A DNA stretch of 64,000 bases from Rugamonas sp. A1-17 (GTDB lineage Bacteria > Pseudomonadota > Gammaproteobacteria > Burkholderiales > Burkholderiaceae_D), in assembly GCA_025548565.1 (NCBI GenBank), contig JAJLPB010000004.1:388388-452387 (forward strand), read 5' to 3'. A program made the position numbers and the translations under genes. Positions 15,451-25,307 of the stretch are shown piece after piece. The stretch's first letter is position 1. Every line of letters starts with the position of its first letter. The notes beneath the pieces were generated by a model, which did no database searches, had not been told where the DNA came from, and was given only the letters and a program-made list of their open reading frames with translations.

Positions 15451-16824
15451 CTATTTCGAAGCCGGCGACGCGGTGTAACAGGTACGCGACGGCGCCCGGA
15501 TGCCGTGCTTGGCCAGCAGGCGATACAGCGTCATGCGCGATACACCGAGGTCGCGCGCGGCCAGCGTGATGTTGCGGCCGGCGCGCAGCAGGCTGGCGTC
15601 GATGGCGTCACGCTCGGCCCGGATGCGGGCGTCGTCCAGCGGCGCCGTCTCGGCCGGCGCGCGGGCGGTGCTCAGGCCCAGGTCCTGCGGCAGGATCAGC
15701 CTTCCCTCGGCCATCACCATCGCGCGCCGCACGCGGTTGAGCAGTTCGCGCACATTGCCGGGCCAGTCGTAGTCGCGCATCGCCTGCGCCGCGCGGCCGC
15801 TGAAACCCTTGACGTGCGGCGCCCGTTCGCTGGCATAGGTGTTGAAGAAGTGTTCGGCCAGCGGCAGCAGATCCTCGCGGCGCTCGCGCAGCGGCGGCAC
15901 GTCCAGCGCCAGCACATTGAGCCGGTAATACAGGTCCTCGCGGAAGGCGCCGCGCTCCACCGCCTGCGCCAGGTTGACATGCGAGGCCGCGATCACCCGC
16001 ACATCGACCGCGATGCTGCGCGTAGAACCCAGCCGGTAGATGGTCTTCTCCTGCAGGAAGCGCAGCAGGTTGGCCTGCAGTTCCATCGGCAGGTCGCCGA
16101 TTTCATCAAGGAAGATGGAACCGCCCTGCGCGGTTTCGATCAGGCCGCGCTTCTCGCGCGCCGCGCCGGTAAAGGCGCCGCGCTCGTAGCCGAACAATTC
16201 GGACTGGATCAGCGAGGCCGGGATGGCGCCGCAATTGATCGGCACGAACGGGCCGTCGCGGCGCGGCGAGTGCGCGTGCACGGCCTGCGCCGCCAGCTCC
16301 TTTCCGCTGCCGCTCTCGCCCCAGATCAGCACCGGGGCGCTGGCGCCGGCCACCTTGCCGATCTGCCGCCGCAGCCTGGCGATGGCTGCCGACTGCCCCG
16401 TCAACGCCGGCTCCTGCCTGCCGTGGCGCGGGGCCGGCGGCGCGCGGCACAGCGTGGCAAGGCCGTGGGCATGGCCCAGCGTCTGCCGCAGGCGTTCGAT
16501 GTCCAGCGGCCAGGTGTGATAATCGCCGCAATGGTCATGCACCAGCTGCCGCCACGCGGGCAACTCCAGCGCCGCCGCGTGCAGCGCCACCACCCAATGC
16601 ATATGCCAGTGCTCGTGCAGGAAGTCGTCCAGCGCGGCGCGCAGCGGCTCGTCGTGCGCCTCCACCAGCAGCACGCCCAGCACCAGCGGGCGCGCCTTCA
16701 GGTGGCGGCGCGCCTCGGCCAGCGTGACCGCTTCATAGACCTCCCATTCCTCCAGCGCGGCGTTGATAGTCTCCGGTACGGCGGCGCTTCCGACCGCCAG
16801 GCAAAGTAGGTTTTTTTTCGTCAT
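15451..16824 (-). CDS. Sigma-54-dependent transcriptional activator (VpsR/FleQ-like)
   Basis: A 457-residue enhancer-binding protein. An N-terminal domain (about 1-135) without a clear phosphorylated Asp, as in VpsR- or FleQ-type regulators, is followed by the AAA+ domain. This has Walker A GESGSGKE, the sigma-54 contact loop GAFTGA and Walker B SIFLDEIGD. A C-terminal Fis-type helix-turn-helix (ITLAARDLGVSRMTLYRLL) completes it. It is encoded just upstream of, and in the same direction as, the sigma-54 promoter of the fibre operon, so it is the obvious activator. Since VpsR and FleQ sense c-di-GMP and control matrix genes, c-di-GMP input is a reasonable but untested guess. Confidence 0.9.
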   Translation of the reverse strand: MTKKNLLCLAVGSAAVPETINAALEEWEVYEAVTLAEARRHLKARPLVLGVLLVEAHDEPLRAALDDFLHEHWHMHWVVALHAAALELPAWRQLVHDHCGDYHTWPLDIERLRQTLGHAHGLATLCRAPPAPRHGRQEPALTGQSAAIARLRRQIGKVAGASAPVLIWGESGSGKELAAQAVHAHSPRRDGPFVPINCGAIPASLIQSELFGYERGAFTGAAREKRGLIETAQGGSIFLDEIGDLPMELQANLLRFLQEKTIYRLGSTRSIAVDVRVIAASHVNLAQAVERGAFREDLYYRLNVLALDVPPLRERREDLLPLAEHFFNTYASERAPHVKGFSGRAAQAMRDYDWPGNVRELLNRVRRAMVMAEGRLILPQDLGLSTARAPAETAPLDDARIRAERDAIDASLLRAGRNITLAARDLGVSRMTLYRLLAKHGIRAPSRTCYTASPASK

Positions 16825-16995
16825 CCGGGTTGGACGAGGAAAGATGAGATAAGTTCAAGCTTGTCTTTTAAGCCAATACAAGAAGCTTGCCGCGCCATCG
16901 GCATCAATATAGAATGCCTGCGCAGTTTTTTTGACGAGGGGTATGCCAGCCTGTCAATAGTGAAAATAAGTTAAAAACAAAGACAGGAACATCAC

Positions 16996-17616
16996 ATGAG
17001 CGACTTTCAACTGAAGCCGGCGGACTTGCCGAGCTGGAGCCAGCGCACCGCCTTGCGCGTCCTGGGCCTGTTCGGCTGGCGCATGCTGTATCGCCCGCTG
17101 CCCGGCCCGCGCGGCATCTGCGTGATTTATCCGCATACGTCCAACTGGGATTTCATGGTCGGCCTGTTCGGCAAATGGGCGCTGAACCTGCCGTTCCGCT
17201 GGCTGGCCAAGGATTCGCTGTTCAAGTTGCCGGTGCTTGGTAAATGGTTCCGCGCGCTGGGCGGCGAGCCGGTCGAACGCGGCACGCCGAGCGGCACCAT
17301 CAAACTGCAGGCACAGCGCATGAACGCGGCCGACTGGTACTGGGTTGGCATCACGCCGGAAGCCACGCGCGGCTATCGCCCGAACTGGAAGAGCGGCTTT
17401 TACCATCTGGCGCTGGAGGCCAAGGTGCCGCTGGTGCTGGTGTATATCGATTATCCGAACAAGACGCTGGGCCTGGTCGATCATGTGTTCCCGACCGGCG
17501 ACCAGGAGGCCGACATGGCCGCCATCCGCGCCGGCTTCGAAGGCCACCAGGGCCTGTATCCGAAGAACGCGGCGCCCATTGTGCTGCAGGAGCGCCGCGC
17601 CGATCCGCGGGACTAA
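16996..17616 (+). CDS. Lysophospholipid acyltransferase-family protein
   Basis: A 206-residue PlsC-like acyltransferase. The catalytic HX4D motif is HTSNWD near residue 46, and a second block GITPEATR near residue 118 corresponds to the EGTR motif. A GGACTTGCC-rich N-terminus and one hydrophobic segment suggest a peripheral membrane protein. It probably transfers an acyl chain to a lysophospholipid or related lipid. Encoded alone, convergent with hupE/ureJ. Confidence 0.83.
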   Translation: MSDFQLKPADLPSWSQRTALRVLGLFGWRMLYRPLPGPRGICVIYPHTSNWDFMVGLFGKWALNLPFRWLAKDSLFKLPVLGKWFRALGGEPVERGTPSGTIKLQAQRMNAADWYWVGITPEATRGYRPNWKSGFYHLALEAKVPLVLVYIDYPNKTLGLVDHVFPTGDQEADMAAIRAGFEGHQGLYPKNAAPIVLQERRADPRD

Positions 17617-17618
17617 AC

Positions 17619-18176
17619 TCAGACCGTCGCCACCAGCATCACGCCGGTGGCCGCGATCGCCGCGCCGGAGAGCTTCAGCGCCACCGCCGGGCTGACGCGG
17701 CCCAGCATCCTGCCGCCATAGACCAGCAACGCGCTGGCGGCCAGCAGGCCCATGGCGCTTGCCGCCTCGGGCAGTTCGTGGCCGTGCGCGTTGCCGTGCA
17801 AGAGCGCGAACACACCCACCATGAACGCGCCCAGTGCCGCCGGCAGGCGGGCCGCCACCGCGATCAACACGCCCATTAAGGCCACCGTCAGCGCGATGCC
17901 GGTTTCCAGTCCGGGGATAGCCAGGCCGGCCACGCCGGTCAGCACGCCCACCAGCATCATGCCGAGGAAGGTGGCCGGCAGCCAGCGGGCGTTGGATTGG
18001 CGTGCGCTCCACATGCCCACCGCCAGCATCGCCAGCAAGTGATCGAGGCCGGTGAACGGATGGACGAAGCCGTCGAAGAAGCCGTGCGTGTGCGCGCCGC
18101 CTCCCTGAGGATGGGCCGATGCGACGGCGCTGACCAGTATTAGTGCGGCGGCCGCCGCGATGCGTTTATGCTTCAT
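17619..18176 (-). CDS. ureJ: HupE/UreJ-family membrane protein, nickel uptake accessory
   Basis: A 185-residue integral membrane protein with a signal peptide and about six helices. It has the family's His-rich entry motif ([16 protein letters not shown]) and [16 protein letters not shown]. HupE/UreJ proteins are thought to pass nickel to urease or hydrogenase. The start overlaps the ureG stop by four bases, so it is the last gene of the urease operon. UreJ is preferred over HupE because of that context. Confidence 0.88.
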   Translation of the reverse strand: MKHKRIAAAAALILVSAVASAHPQGGGAHTHGFFDGFVHPFTGLDHLLAMLAVGMWSARQSNARWLPATFLGMMLVGVLTGVAGLAIPGLETGIALTVALMGVLIAVAARLPAALGAFMVGVFALLHGNAHGHELPEAASAMGLLAASALLVYGGRMLGRVSPAVALKLSGAAIAATGVMLVATV

Positions 18177-18811
18177 TGGATCTCCTGTGGGGTTTGTCCG
18201 AGCAGTCCTTGCTCGCGAATGAAATCGATGACGGCGGCCACGCCGTCGCCGCTGCGCAGATTGGTGAACACGAAGGGCCGCGCGCCGCGCTGCTGCTTGG
18301 CGTCGCGCGCCATCACATCGAGGTCGGCGCCGACGTGCGGCGCCAGGTCGGTCTTGTTGATGATCAGCAGATCGGAACGGGTGATGCCGGGACCGCCCTT
18401 GCGCGGGATCTTCTCGCCGCCGGCCACGTCGATCACGTAGATCGTCAGGTCCGACAGCTCCGGGCTGAAGGTGGCGGCCAGGTTGTCGCCGCCCGATTCG
18501 ACCAGTATCAGATCAAGATTGGGGAAGTCCGCCTGCATGCGGGCGATGGCTTCCAGGTTGATCGATGCGTCTTCGCGGATCGCTGTGTGCGGACAGCCGC
18601 CAGTCTCCACGCCCATCAGGCGCTCGGCCGGCAACGCGTCGGCGCGCAGCAGGATCTCCATGTCTTCCTTGGTGTAGATGTCGTTGGTGATGACGGCCAT
18701 GTCGAAATGATCGCGCATGCCTTTGCACAGCATCTCGCACAGGGCGGTCTTGCCGGAGCCGACCGGGCCGCCGATGCCGACGCGCAGGGGATTGGAAGTT
18801 GTTGATGTCAT
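18173..18811 (-). CDS. ureG: Urease accessory GTPase UreG
   Basis: A 212-residue SIMIBI GTPase that drives nickel delivery to apo-urease. P-loop [11 protein letters not shown] is near residue 15, and the nickel-binding Cys-Pro-His signature reads [25 protein letters not shown] supplies guanine specificity. The start [12 protein letters not shown] is preferred over an upstream Met because GAGAG precedes it. It lies 13 bases after ureF and overlaps ureJ by four. Confidence 0.96.
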   Translation of the reverse strand: MTSTTSNPLRVGIGGPVGSGKTALCEMLCKGMRDHFDMAVITNDIYTKEDMEILLRADALPAERLMGVETGGCPHTAIREDASINLEAIARMQADFPNLDLILVESGGDNLAATFSPELSDLTIYVIDVAGGEKIPRKGGPGITRSDLLIINKTDLAPHVGADLDVMARDAKQQRGARPFVFTNLRSGDGVAAVIDFIREQGLLGQTPQEIQ

Positions 18812-18824
18812 GTTGGTTCTCTCT

Positions 18825-19508
18825 TCAGGATCTGTATAAACGGCTGTACTGCACTTCATGCTGCATCGACAGCAGCGACAGGCCGGGCGCCCAGTTGCAC
18901 ATATCGTCGTCGGCGACGGTCTGCGCGTGATGCGCGGCCGCTTCGATGTCGGCCCGCAGCGACAGCAAAATGCGCTGGCCCGCCACCTGCCCCAGCGGCA
19001 CGGATTTGACGCACACTAGCACCTGGTTCTCGGCCCAGGCGAACAGCATCGCCAGCAAGGCCGCGTCGTGCGGGATGTCCAGCGCGGCGACGGCGCAGGC
19101 GAAGGCGGTCGGCAACGCGACCTCCGCCTCGCCCTGCAACCGCGCCAGCATCTCGGCGTCGACGAAGCCCAGCTCCGCCACCAGCTTGGTCAGCGAGTAG
19201 CCCATCTGGATGGTCTCGGCGCGGAACTCGGCGCTGTCGCGCGAGGCGATGAAACGTTCGCTCCATTCCGCCGCGCCGCGCCAGTCGCGCCGCGACCAGG
19301 CCTGCATCAGCCGCCAGCACACCGGTGCCTCCCACTGCGCCACCACCTCGTGCAGATGCCGCACTATCCATGCGCGCGCGGTGGCGGCGTCGTGGACGAT
19401 GCCGGTTTCCAGCGCCGCCTCCAGTCCCTGCGAATAGCTGTACGCGCCTATCGGCAAGGCCGGGCTGGCGAATTGCAGGAGGTTGAGCAGCGCGGAAGCC
19501 TGCATCAT
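18825..19508 (-). CDS. ureF: Urease accessory protein UreF
   Basis: A 227-residue all-helical protein that forms the UreFGD activation complex. Family signatures are [21 protein letters not shown] near the N-terminus and the C-terminal [13 protein letters not shown]. The start is set where the ATG overlaps the ureE stop (ATGA); the reading frame stays open further upstream through ureE, but that part is a shadow of ureE. Confidence 0.95.
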   Translation of the reverse strand: MMQASALLNLLQFASPALPIGAYSYSQGLEAALETGIVHDAATARAWIVRHLHEVVAQWEAPVCWRLMQAWSRRDWRGAAEWSERFIASRDSAEFRAETIQMGYSLTKLVAELGFVDAEMLARLQGEAEVALPTAFACAVAALDIPHDAALLAMLFAWAENQVLVCVKSVPLGQVAGQRILLSLRADIEAAAHHAQTVADDDMCNWAPGLSLLSMQHEVQYSRLYRS

Positions 19509-20008
19509 TTCGGATCGCCGGGCCGGTGGATTTTCTGCCGCAGCGGAATCGGCGCCAGCGGGTTGCCGTCGTGATGATGCGAATGTCCGCCGCCATACGC
19601 GCCGGACTCCGGCTCGAAAGCCGCCTTCTCCTCCACCACCGTCGCGCCCAGGCCGGCCAGCATCTCCTTCAGCACCGCGTCCGCGCGGATGCGCAGGAAG
19701 CCGTCGCCGACCTGCGCCTGCGTATGGCGGTTCCCGAGATGGAAAGCGCAGCGCAGCAAGGTGTGCGCGTCGGCGCAGGTGATCTTGTAGGTCGGCTCCG
19801 GCGCGGCCACCACCTTGATGACGCGCTTGTCCTCGCCGGTCAGCAGGTCGCCGTCGCGCAGCACGGTGCCGCGCACGGTGAACACGGCGACGTCCTCGCC
19901 GGTATCGAGCGTGGCCCGCAGGCGGCACTTCTCGCGCAGTTCGTAGGGCAGCACCAGCCGCGCGGCGATGGCGTCGGCGTGAGGGATTTTTGTGTGCAGT
20001 GTCAGCAT
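19505..20008 (-). CDS. ureE: Urease nickel metallochaperone UreE
   Basis: A 167-residue two-domain chaperone. The N-terminal peptide-binding domain starts MLTLHTKIPHADAIAARL, the metal-binding domain has LLRCAFHLGNRH, and the C-terminal tail carries a moderate His stretch (GGGHSHHHDGN) for nickel storage. It lies two bases downstream of the ureC stop and overlaps ureF. Confidence 0.94.
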   Translation of the reverse strand: MLTLHTKIPHADAIAARLVLPYELREKCRLRATLDTGEDVAVFTVRGTVLRDGDLLTGEDKRVIKVVAAPEPTYKITCADAHTLLRCAFHLGNRHTQAQVGDGFLRIRADAVLKEMLAGLGATVVEEKAAFEPESGAYGGGHSHHHDGNPLAPIPLRQKIHRPGDPK

Positions 20009-20010
20009 GA

Positions 20011-21711
20011 TCAGAACAGGAAATAGCGCTGCGCCATCGGCAGCACGGCCGCGGCTTCGCAGACCAGCAGCTCGCCGTCGGCGCGCACTTCATAGGTTTC
20101 GGGATCGACAGTCATCTTCGGCGTGGCGCCGTTGTGAATCATGTCGGACTTGCGCAACGAGCGCATATTCTTGGCGACGATCAGCGTCTTGTTCAACTTG
20201 AGCTGGTCGCCGATGCCGGCGTCGTACGCCGCCTGCGACACAAAGGTGAAGGACTTCTTCAAGCCGCCGCCGAAAGCGCCGAACATCATCCGGTAGTGCA
20301 CCGGCTGCGGCGTCGGGATCGAGGCGTTCGGATCGCCCATCTGCGCGGCGGCGATCATGCCGCCCTTTAAAATCGTCGACGGCTTGACGCCGAAGAAGGC
20401 CGGCTTCCACAACACCAGGTCGGCGATCTTGCCCACTTCCAGCGAACCCACCGCATGCGCGATGCCGTGCGTGATGGCCGGGTTGATCGTGTACTTGGCG
20501 ATGTAGCGCTTGACGCGGAAGTTATCGTTGCGCGAGGAATCCGGCGCCAGCGGCCCGCGCTGCACCTTCATTTTATGCGCGGTCTGCCAGGTGCGCATCA
20601 CCACTTCCCCGACCCGGCCCATGGCCTGCGAATCGGACGACATCATCGAGATCGCGCCGATGTCGTGCAGGATGTCCTCTGCGGCGATGGTCTCGCGGCG
20701 GATGCGCGATTCGGCGAAGGCCACGTCCTCGGCGATGGCCGCGTCCAGGTGGTGGCACACCATCAGCATGTCCAGGTGCTCGTCCAGCGTGTTGACGGTG
20801 AACGGGCGGGTCGGATTGGTCGATGACGGCAGCACGTTCGATTCGCCCACCGCCGCGATGATGTCCGGCGCATGGCCGCCGCCCGCGCCCTCGGTGTGGA
20901 AGGTGTGGATGGTGCGGTCCTTGAACGCGGCCAGCGTGTCGGCCAGGTAGCCGCCCTCGTTGAGCGTGTCGCTGTGGATGGCGACCTGCACGTCCATGCG
21001 GTCGGCCACGGACAGGCAGTTGTCGATGGCGGCCGGCGTACTGCCCCAGTCCTCGTGCAGCTTCAGTCCGATGGCGCCGGCGCGCACCTGCTCCTCCAGC
21101 GGCTCCGGCAGCGACACATTGCCCTTGCCGAGGAAGCCCAGGTTCATCGGGAAGGCATCGGCCGCACCCAGCATCGCGTGCAGGTGCCACGGCCCCGGCG
21201 TGCAGGTGGTGGCCGAGGTGCCGGCGGACGGCCCGGTGCCGCCGCCTATCATCGTGGTCACGCCGCTCATCAGCGCTTCCTCGATCTGCTGCGGGCAGAT
21301 GAAGTGGATGTGCGTGTCCACGCCGCCGGCGGTGACGATCATCCCTTCGCCGGCGATGATCTCGGTGGCGCCGCCGATGGCCATCGTCACATCCGGCTGG
21401 ATGTCCGGGTTGCCGGCCTTGCCGATGGCGGCGATCATGCCGTTTTTCAGGCCGATATCGGCCTTCACAATGCCCCAGTGGTCGACGATCACCGCGTTGG
21501 TGATCACCGTGTCCATCACGTCGGCGGCGACACGCTGCGACTGGCCCATGCCATCGCGGATCACTTTGCCGCCGCCGAATTTGACTTCCTCGCCATAGGT
21601 GGCGTAATCGTGTTCGATTTCGATAAACAGTTCGGTATCGGCCAGGCGGATGCGGTCCCCTTTGGTGGGGCCGAACATTTCCGAGTAGGCGCGGCGCGAG
21701 ATTGTAACCAT
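20011..21711 (-). CDS. ureC: Urease alpha subunit UreC
   Basis: The 566-residue catalytic subunit, hydrolysing urea to ammonia and carbamate at a di-nickel site. Visible ligands are the HIHF pair, the carbamylated Lys in [10 protein letters not shown], His in IHSDTLNE and [12 protein letters not shown], the flap region MVCHHLD and Asp in [10 protein letters not shown]. Length and all motifs are those of an active enzyme. The gene lies directly behind ureB. Confidence 0.98.
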   Translation of the reverse strand: MVTISRRAYSEMFGPTKGDRIRLADTELFIEIEHDYATYGEEVKFGGGKVIRDGMGQSQRVAADVMDTVITNAVIVDHWGIVKADIGLKNGMIAAIGKAGNPDIQPDVTMAIGGATEIIAGEGMIVTAGGVDTHIHFICPQQIEEALMSGVTTMIGGGTGPSAGTSATTCTPGPWHLHAMLGAADAFPMNLGFLGKGNVSLPEPLEEQVRAGAIGLKLHEDWGSTPAAIDNCLSVADRMDVQVAIHSDTLNEGGYLADTLAAFKDRTIHTFHTEGAGGGHAPDIIAAVGESNVLPSSTNPTRPFTVNTLDEHLDMLMVCHHLDAAIAEDVAFAESRIRRETIAAEDILHDIGAISMMSSDSQAMGRVGEVVMRTWQTAHKMKVQRGPLAPDSSRNDNFRVKRYIAKYTINPAITHGIAHAVGSLEVGKIADLVLWKPAFFGVKPSTILKGGMIAAAQMGDPNASIPTPQPVHYRMMFGAFGGGLKKSFTFVSQAAYDAGIGDQLKLNKTLIVAKNMRSLRKSDMIHNGATPKMTVDPETYEVRADGELLVCEAAAVLPMAQRYFLF

Positions 21712-21712
21712 G

Positions 21713-22039
21713 TCAGCCTTTAGGTGGATTGGGGTCCAGCTTGCCCATTACTTTGCCATTGAAGCCGTACACCTTCTGGTCGCCGCCCAGCTTCACCAGT
21801 TCCACCGTGCGCTGCTGGCCCGGTTCGAAACGGACGGCGGTGCCGGCGGCGATATTCAGGCGCATGCCGTAGGCCTTCCAGCGCTCGAACTTGAGCTCCG
21901 TGTTGACTTCAAAAAAATGAAAATGCGATCCGACCTGCACCGGCCGGTCGCCCTGGTTGGTCACCACGACGGTCGCGGTGGCGCGGCCTTCATTGAGGCC
22001 GATCTCGCCCTCTTCAAGCATGTATTCACCTGGGATCAT
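21713..22039 (-). CDS. ureB: Urease beta subunit UreB
   Basis: A 108-residue structural subunit, starting [19 protein letters not shown], with the conserved [11 protein letters not shown] and [18 protein letters not shown]. It is a separate gene, as in other Proteobacteria, 11 bases after ureA, with a GGAG site. Confidence 0.97.
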   Translation of the reverse strand: MIPGEYMLEEGEIGLNEGRATATVVVTNQGDRPVQVGSHFHFFEVNTELKFERWKAYGMRLNIAAGTAVRFEPGQQRTVELVKLGGDQKVYGFNGKVMGKLDPNPPKG

Positions 22040-22050
22040 GGCGATCTCCT

Positions 22051-22353
22051 TTACGGGATGGGGTTGTGGACGGTCACCAGCTTGCTCCCGTCGGGGAACG
22101 TCGCTTCGACCTGGATGTCGGGGATCATTTCGGGAATGCCTTCCATGACGTCGGCACGCGTAAGGATGCGGGTGCCGTCGGACATCAGCTGCGCGACGGT
22201 TTTGCCGTCGCGCGCACCTTCCATGATGGCGCAGGTGATCAGCGCCACCGCTTCCGGGTAGTTCAACTTCAGGCCGCGCGCGAGGCGGCGTTCCGCCACG
22301 ATGCCGGCGGTGAAAATCAGCAGCTTGTCTTTTTCTCTTGGTGTCAGGTCCAT
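22051..22353 (-). CDS. ureA: Urease gamma subunit UreA
   Basis: The 100-residue smallest urease subunit, [21 protein letters not shown], with [21 protein letters not shown] and [18 protein letters not shown]. All typical motifs and full length are present. It follows ureD by 21 bases. Confidence 0.97.
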   Translation of the reverse strand: MDLTPREKDKLLIFTAGIVAERRLARGLKLNYPEAVALITCAIMEGARDGKTVAQLMSDGTRILTRADVMEGIPEMIPDIQVEATFPDGSKLVTVHNPIP

Positions 22354-22374
22354 GGTGTTTCTCAGGTTTGTATC

Positions 22375-23232
22375 TCAGGTTTGCCAGATGCGCGGCGTGA
22401 TGGCCGCGCGGCCAAGCAGGTGCGGGCGCACGCGGCGCCAGACGGTGAGCATCAGGCGGCGCGCGGTCTCACTGTCGTCGCCCAGGTGGCGCGCGACCAG
22501 CACGCCCTTGGTTTGCGTGACGCCGAAAACGTGCTCGCCATCGGCCTGGATATCGGCGCGGATCTCGGACAGCACGGCGGCGGGCAGCGGCTTGCCGGCG
22601 GCGATCAGCGTGGCGCAGACGGTCCTGCCGTTCAGCGCCAGCGGGCTGTCGAGCCGACCGCCCAGCATCGCGCCCTGCTCCCACCAGATCAATTTGCCGT
22701 CGCGGCGGATGCTGCTGCGCTGGGCGACGGTGCCGGTGTTGAAGCTTTCGCCCGAGCCGCGCCGGCCCATGCAGAGGATCTCGCAACCGATATAGGTGGC
22801 GCCTTCGGCCAGTTCGATGTGCTGGTCCAGCGCCACGTTAGCGGTATCAAAAAAGATGGTCTCTTGCGGCAGCCATTCGAGTGCGGCGCCCGCGCCCACG
22901 GTCAGGCGCACGTGCTGGCGCGAGACCTTGCCGTTGGCCTTGTACCACTTGGCGGCGCCCGGCGTGGTGATGAAGGCATGCGCCTGCGCGCCGACGCCGA
23001 CGTCGATCGCCAGCTGGTCGCCACCCACCACGCCGCCCGGTGGATGCACGACGATGGCGTGGCATACCTTGGCATCCTCCGGATACAGCGCCTTCTGCAC
23101 GCGCAGCGGGCCATAGTGCCGGTTGTCGAACAGGCGCGTGGTGCCGCCGTCGTCGGCAAAACCGAGCGTGAGGCTGGCCTGCCATGCGCTATGGCCGGCG
23201 GCGAGTTCTCTGGATGCGGTGGTATCGGGCAT
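22375..23232 (-). CDS. ureD: Urease accessory protein UreD
   Basis: The 285-residue scaffold for the UreDFG complex. Signatures are [39 protein letters not shown] and [13 protein letters not shown]. It is first in the operon ureDABCEFG-ureJ. The only available start is the ATG at 23232, which lies about where a transcript from the sigma-54 promoter at 23245-23259 would begin, so the message may be leaderless. Confidence 0.94.
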   Translation of the reverse strand: MPDTTASRELAAGHSAWQASLTLGFADDGGTTRLFDNRHYGPLRVQKALYPEDAKVCHAIVVHPPGGVVGGDQLAIDVGVGAQAHAFITTPGAAKWYKANGKVSRQHVRLTVGAGAALEWLPQETIFFDTANVALDQHIELAEGATYIGCEILCMGRRGSGESFNTGTVAQRSSIRRDGKLIWWEQGAMLGGRLDSPLALNGRTVCATLIAAGKPLPAAVLSEIRADIQADGEHVFGVTQTKGVLVARHLGDDSETARRLMLTVWRRVRPHLLGRAAITPRIWQT

Positions 23233-23244
23233 GGCTAACGTAAT

Positions 23245-23259
23245 GCAATCGTCATGCCA
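23245..23259 (-). promoter_or_regulatory. Sigma-54 promoter of the urease operon
   Basis: The minus strand reads TGGCATGACGATTGC: GG and GC elements with the exact 10-base spacing of sigma-54 promoters. It lies 12 bases upstream of the ureD start codon. Together with the NtrC-type site upstream it points to nitrogen control. Confidence 0.8.
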
Positions 23260-23316
23260 GCCGAATCGCGCGCCACAGACGATGTAAGGACTTATTTCGC
23301 ACCAAAGAGAGCCTTA

Positions 23317-23333
23317 TGCACCATGGCGGTGCA
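23317..23333. promoter_or_regulatory. NtrC-type binding site
   Basis: TGCACC-N5-GGTGCA is a perfect palindrome matching the NtrC consensus (TGCACCA-N3-TGGTGCA core). It is centred about 92 bases upstream of the predicted urease transcription start, a normal enhancer distance. A half-site GCACCA lies at 23299-23304. Confidence 0.78.
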
Positions 23334-23414
23334 CGCGTGGCGCATCATGTTTTACATTTGTCTTTTTTGCTTGTAAAATAAGCACCATTTTTCATTTCAC
23401 ATCAAGGACAAGCA

Positions 23415-24110
23415 ATGCGCTTCTCGACTTTTGCAGCCGCTGCGGCGGTTGCCCTGGCACTGGCTCCGGCCGCACACGCCAACGGCTTCGGTGCCAACCT
23501 GATCGCCAACGGTAACGCCGAAACCGGCAGCACCGCAGGCTGGAACACCACCTCGGCCTTCACCACAGTGAAGTACGGCGCCAGCGGCGGCTTCCCCTTC
23601 CCGGCCGATCCGGGTCCGTCCGACCGCGGCACCTACTTCTTCGCCGGCGGCGACAGCAACGCCCAGTCCACCGCCAGCCAGACCATCGACCTGTCGGCAC
23701 TGAGCGCGGCGATCAACACCGGCGCCTCGCGCTACGACCTGTCGGCCTGGCTGGGCGGCTATGAATCGCAGAACGACAACGCCACACTGACCGCCACCTT
23801 CTTTGGCAGCGGCGGCGCCGTGCTGTCCAGCGCCAGCCTGGGTCCCGTCTCCAATTCGGAGCGCGGCAACCACACCGGTCTCCTGCTGCGCGACACGCAA
23901 GGCTACATCCCGGTCGGTGCGCTCAATGTCGGCATCACGCTGACCATGACCCGCAACGCCGGCTCGTACAACGACGGCTACGCCGACAACCTGTCCTTCG
24001 CGGTGGCTGCCGCGCCGGTGCCGGAAGCCGACGCCTACGCCATGCTGCTGGGCGGCCTGGCCTTGCTGGGCGTGGTCGCCAAGCGCAAACAGCGCAAGGC
24101 TCAAGCCTGA
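23415..24110 (+). CDS. PEP-CTERM sorting-domain protein (231 aa)
   Basis: An exported surface protein: signal peptide to about residue 23 (AAHANG), a beta-rich domain opening NGFGANLIANGNAETGSTAGW (like choice-of-anchor/DUF642-type modules) and a C-terminal sorting signal PVPEADAYAMLLGGLALLG followed by basic KRKQRK. In PEP-CTERM systems this tail is cut by exosortase and the protein goes to the cell surface or exopolysaccharide. The motif is PEADAY, slightly off the usual PEPxxY. No exosortase gene is in the window. Confidence 0.88.
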   Translation: MRFSTFAAAAAVALALAPAAHANGFGANLIANGNAETGSTAGWNTTSAFTTVKYGASGGFPFPADPGPSDRGTYFFAGGDSNAQSTASQTIDLSALSAAINTGASRYDLSAWLGGYESQNDNATLTATFFGSGGAVLSSASLGPVSNSERGNHTGLLLRDTQGYIPVGALNVGITLTMTRNAGSYNDGYADNLSFAVAAAPVPEADAYAMLLGGLALLGVVAKRKQRKAQA

Positions 24111-24212
24111 TCGTTGCGCCGTAATCAAGGGAGCTTTGCGCCGCGCGGCCTGTTTGCGCGCGGTGCCCGTCCCCATACTGTTTGCTCCCCTATTTGATTA
24201 AGTGAGCACAGT

Positions 24213-25112
24213 ATGAAAATCTTCGTCACCGGCGCGGCAGGCTTTATCGGCGGTTCCATCGCAGCGGGCCTGGTGCGCGCGGGCCACCAGGTGGTCGGCC
24301 TGGTACGCAAGCAGGAACAATTACAGGAACTGGCCTCGATCGGCGTGACCGGCGTGGTCGGCACCCTCGACGACCGCGATCTGCTGATCGCCCAGGCCAA
24401 GGCGGCGGACGCCGTCATCAACGCCGCCAGCAGCGACAACCGCGCCGCCGTCGAAGCCTTTGTCGAGGCGCTGGCCGGCAGCGGCAAGGTGTTCTTGCAC
24501 ACCAGCGGTTCCAGCATCGTCAGCGACGCCTCCGGCGGCGAGGCCACGGACCGCGTCTACGTCGAAGACCAACTCCCCGCCCCCACCGTCGACAAGGCGG
24601 CCCGCGTCGCCATCGACGACCTGGTGCTCGCCGCCGCTAGCAAAGGTGTGCGCTCGGCGGTGCTGTGCAATACGCTGATCTACGGCGACGGCGCTCTGCC
24701 GCGCGACAGCGTGCAGCTGCCACGCCTGATCAAGCAGGCCCGCAAGAGCGGCATCGTGCGCCATGTGGGGCGCGGCTTGAATATCTGGTCCAATGTCCAC
24801 ATCGACGACGTGGTCGACCTGTATCTGCTGGCGTTGGAAAAGACCGAGGCCGGCGCGTTCTACTTCGTCGAAAGCGGCGAGGCGTCGTTCCGCGACATGA
24901 GCGCGGCCATCGCCCGCGCGCTGGACCTGGGCGAGCCGCAGGACTGGCCGCTGGAGCAGGCCAAGGAGGAATGGGGCTACGAGATGGCTTCCTACGCGCT
25001 GGGCTCCAACAGCCGCGTGCGAGGACAACGGGCGCGCACGCAACTGGGCTGGAAGCCGCATGGCCCGTCGGTGCTGGACTGGATCGCCAAGCAGGGATTG
25101 CATTTTAAATAA
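24213..25112 (+). CDS. NAD-dependent epimerase/dehydratase-family protein
   Basis: A 299-residue extended short-chain dehydrogenase. N-terminal Rossmann motif TGAAGFIGGSIAAGL binds NAD(P), followed by VGTLDD and the FLHTSGSS segment. The middle region NTLIYGDGALP and NVHIDDVVDLYLLAL matches the epimerase class. The usual YxxxK is not clear (VYVEDQ), so catalytic competence is uncertain. It is a single gene; the retron follows 20 bases later on the same strand. Confidence 0.82.
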   Translation: MKIFVTGAAGFIGGSIAAGLVRAGHQVVGLVRKQEQLQELASIGVTGVVGTLDDRDLLIAQAKAADAVINAASSDNRAAVEAFVEALAGSGKVFLHTSGSSIVSDASGGEATDRVYVEDQLPAPTVDKAARVAIDDLVLAAASKGVRSAVLCNTLIYGDGALPRDSVQLPRLIKQARKSGIVRHVGRGLNIWSNVHIDDVVDLYLLALEKTEAGAFYFVESGEASFRDMSAAIARALDLGEPQDWPLEQAKEEWGYEMASYALGSNSRVRGQRARTQLGWKPHGPSVLDWIAKQGLHFK

Positions 25113-25132
25113 AATTCCGCTAACGTGTCGGC

Positions 25133-25296
25133 GGGGCGGATCCTTCAAGCCGGCCTGTCTTTGCTTCGGCAGGGACAGCCTCTACGGGGCTACCCCGTGG
25201 GATATTTAATGTTCAGCACTTCGCCGCATGAGCGCCGTTGCGCTACCGCGCAAGACAGCTCACGCATCACGAGACTCGTTGAAGGCTCTCCGCTCC
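25133..25296 (+). ncRNA. Retron msr-msd non-coding RNA
   Basis: This 164-base stretch has the layout of a retron template RNA. Flanking arms pair: a1 at 25133-25148 (GGGGCGGA, then TCCTTCAA) with a2 at 25279-25296 (TTGAAGG, CTC, TCCGCTCC), giving 7 and 8 bp helices with a small internal bulge. Just after a1 is AGC at 25148-25150, whose G could be the branching guanosine. The msr part has two strong hairpins: 25155-25164 with 25169-25178 around a TTCG loop, and 25182-25189 with 25193-25200 around CTA. The msd part has a nested stem (25229-25233 with 25258-25262, 25238-25243 with 25248-25253). The reverse transcriptase starts 11 bases later. Confidence 0.82.
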
Positions 25297-25307
25297 TTTC
25301 ACTACGC

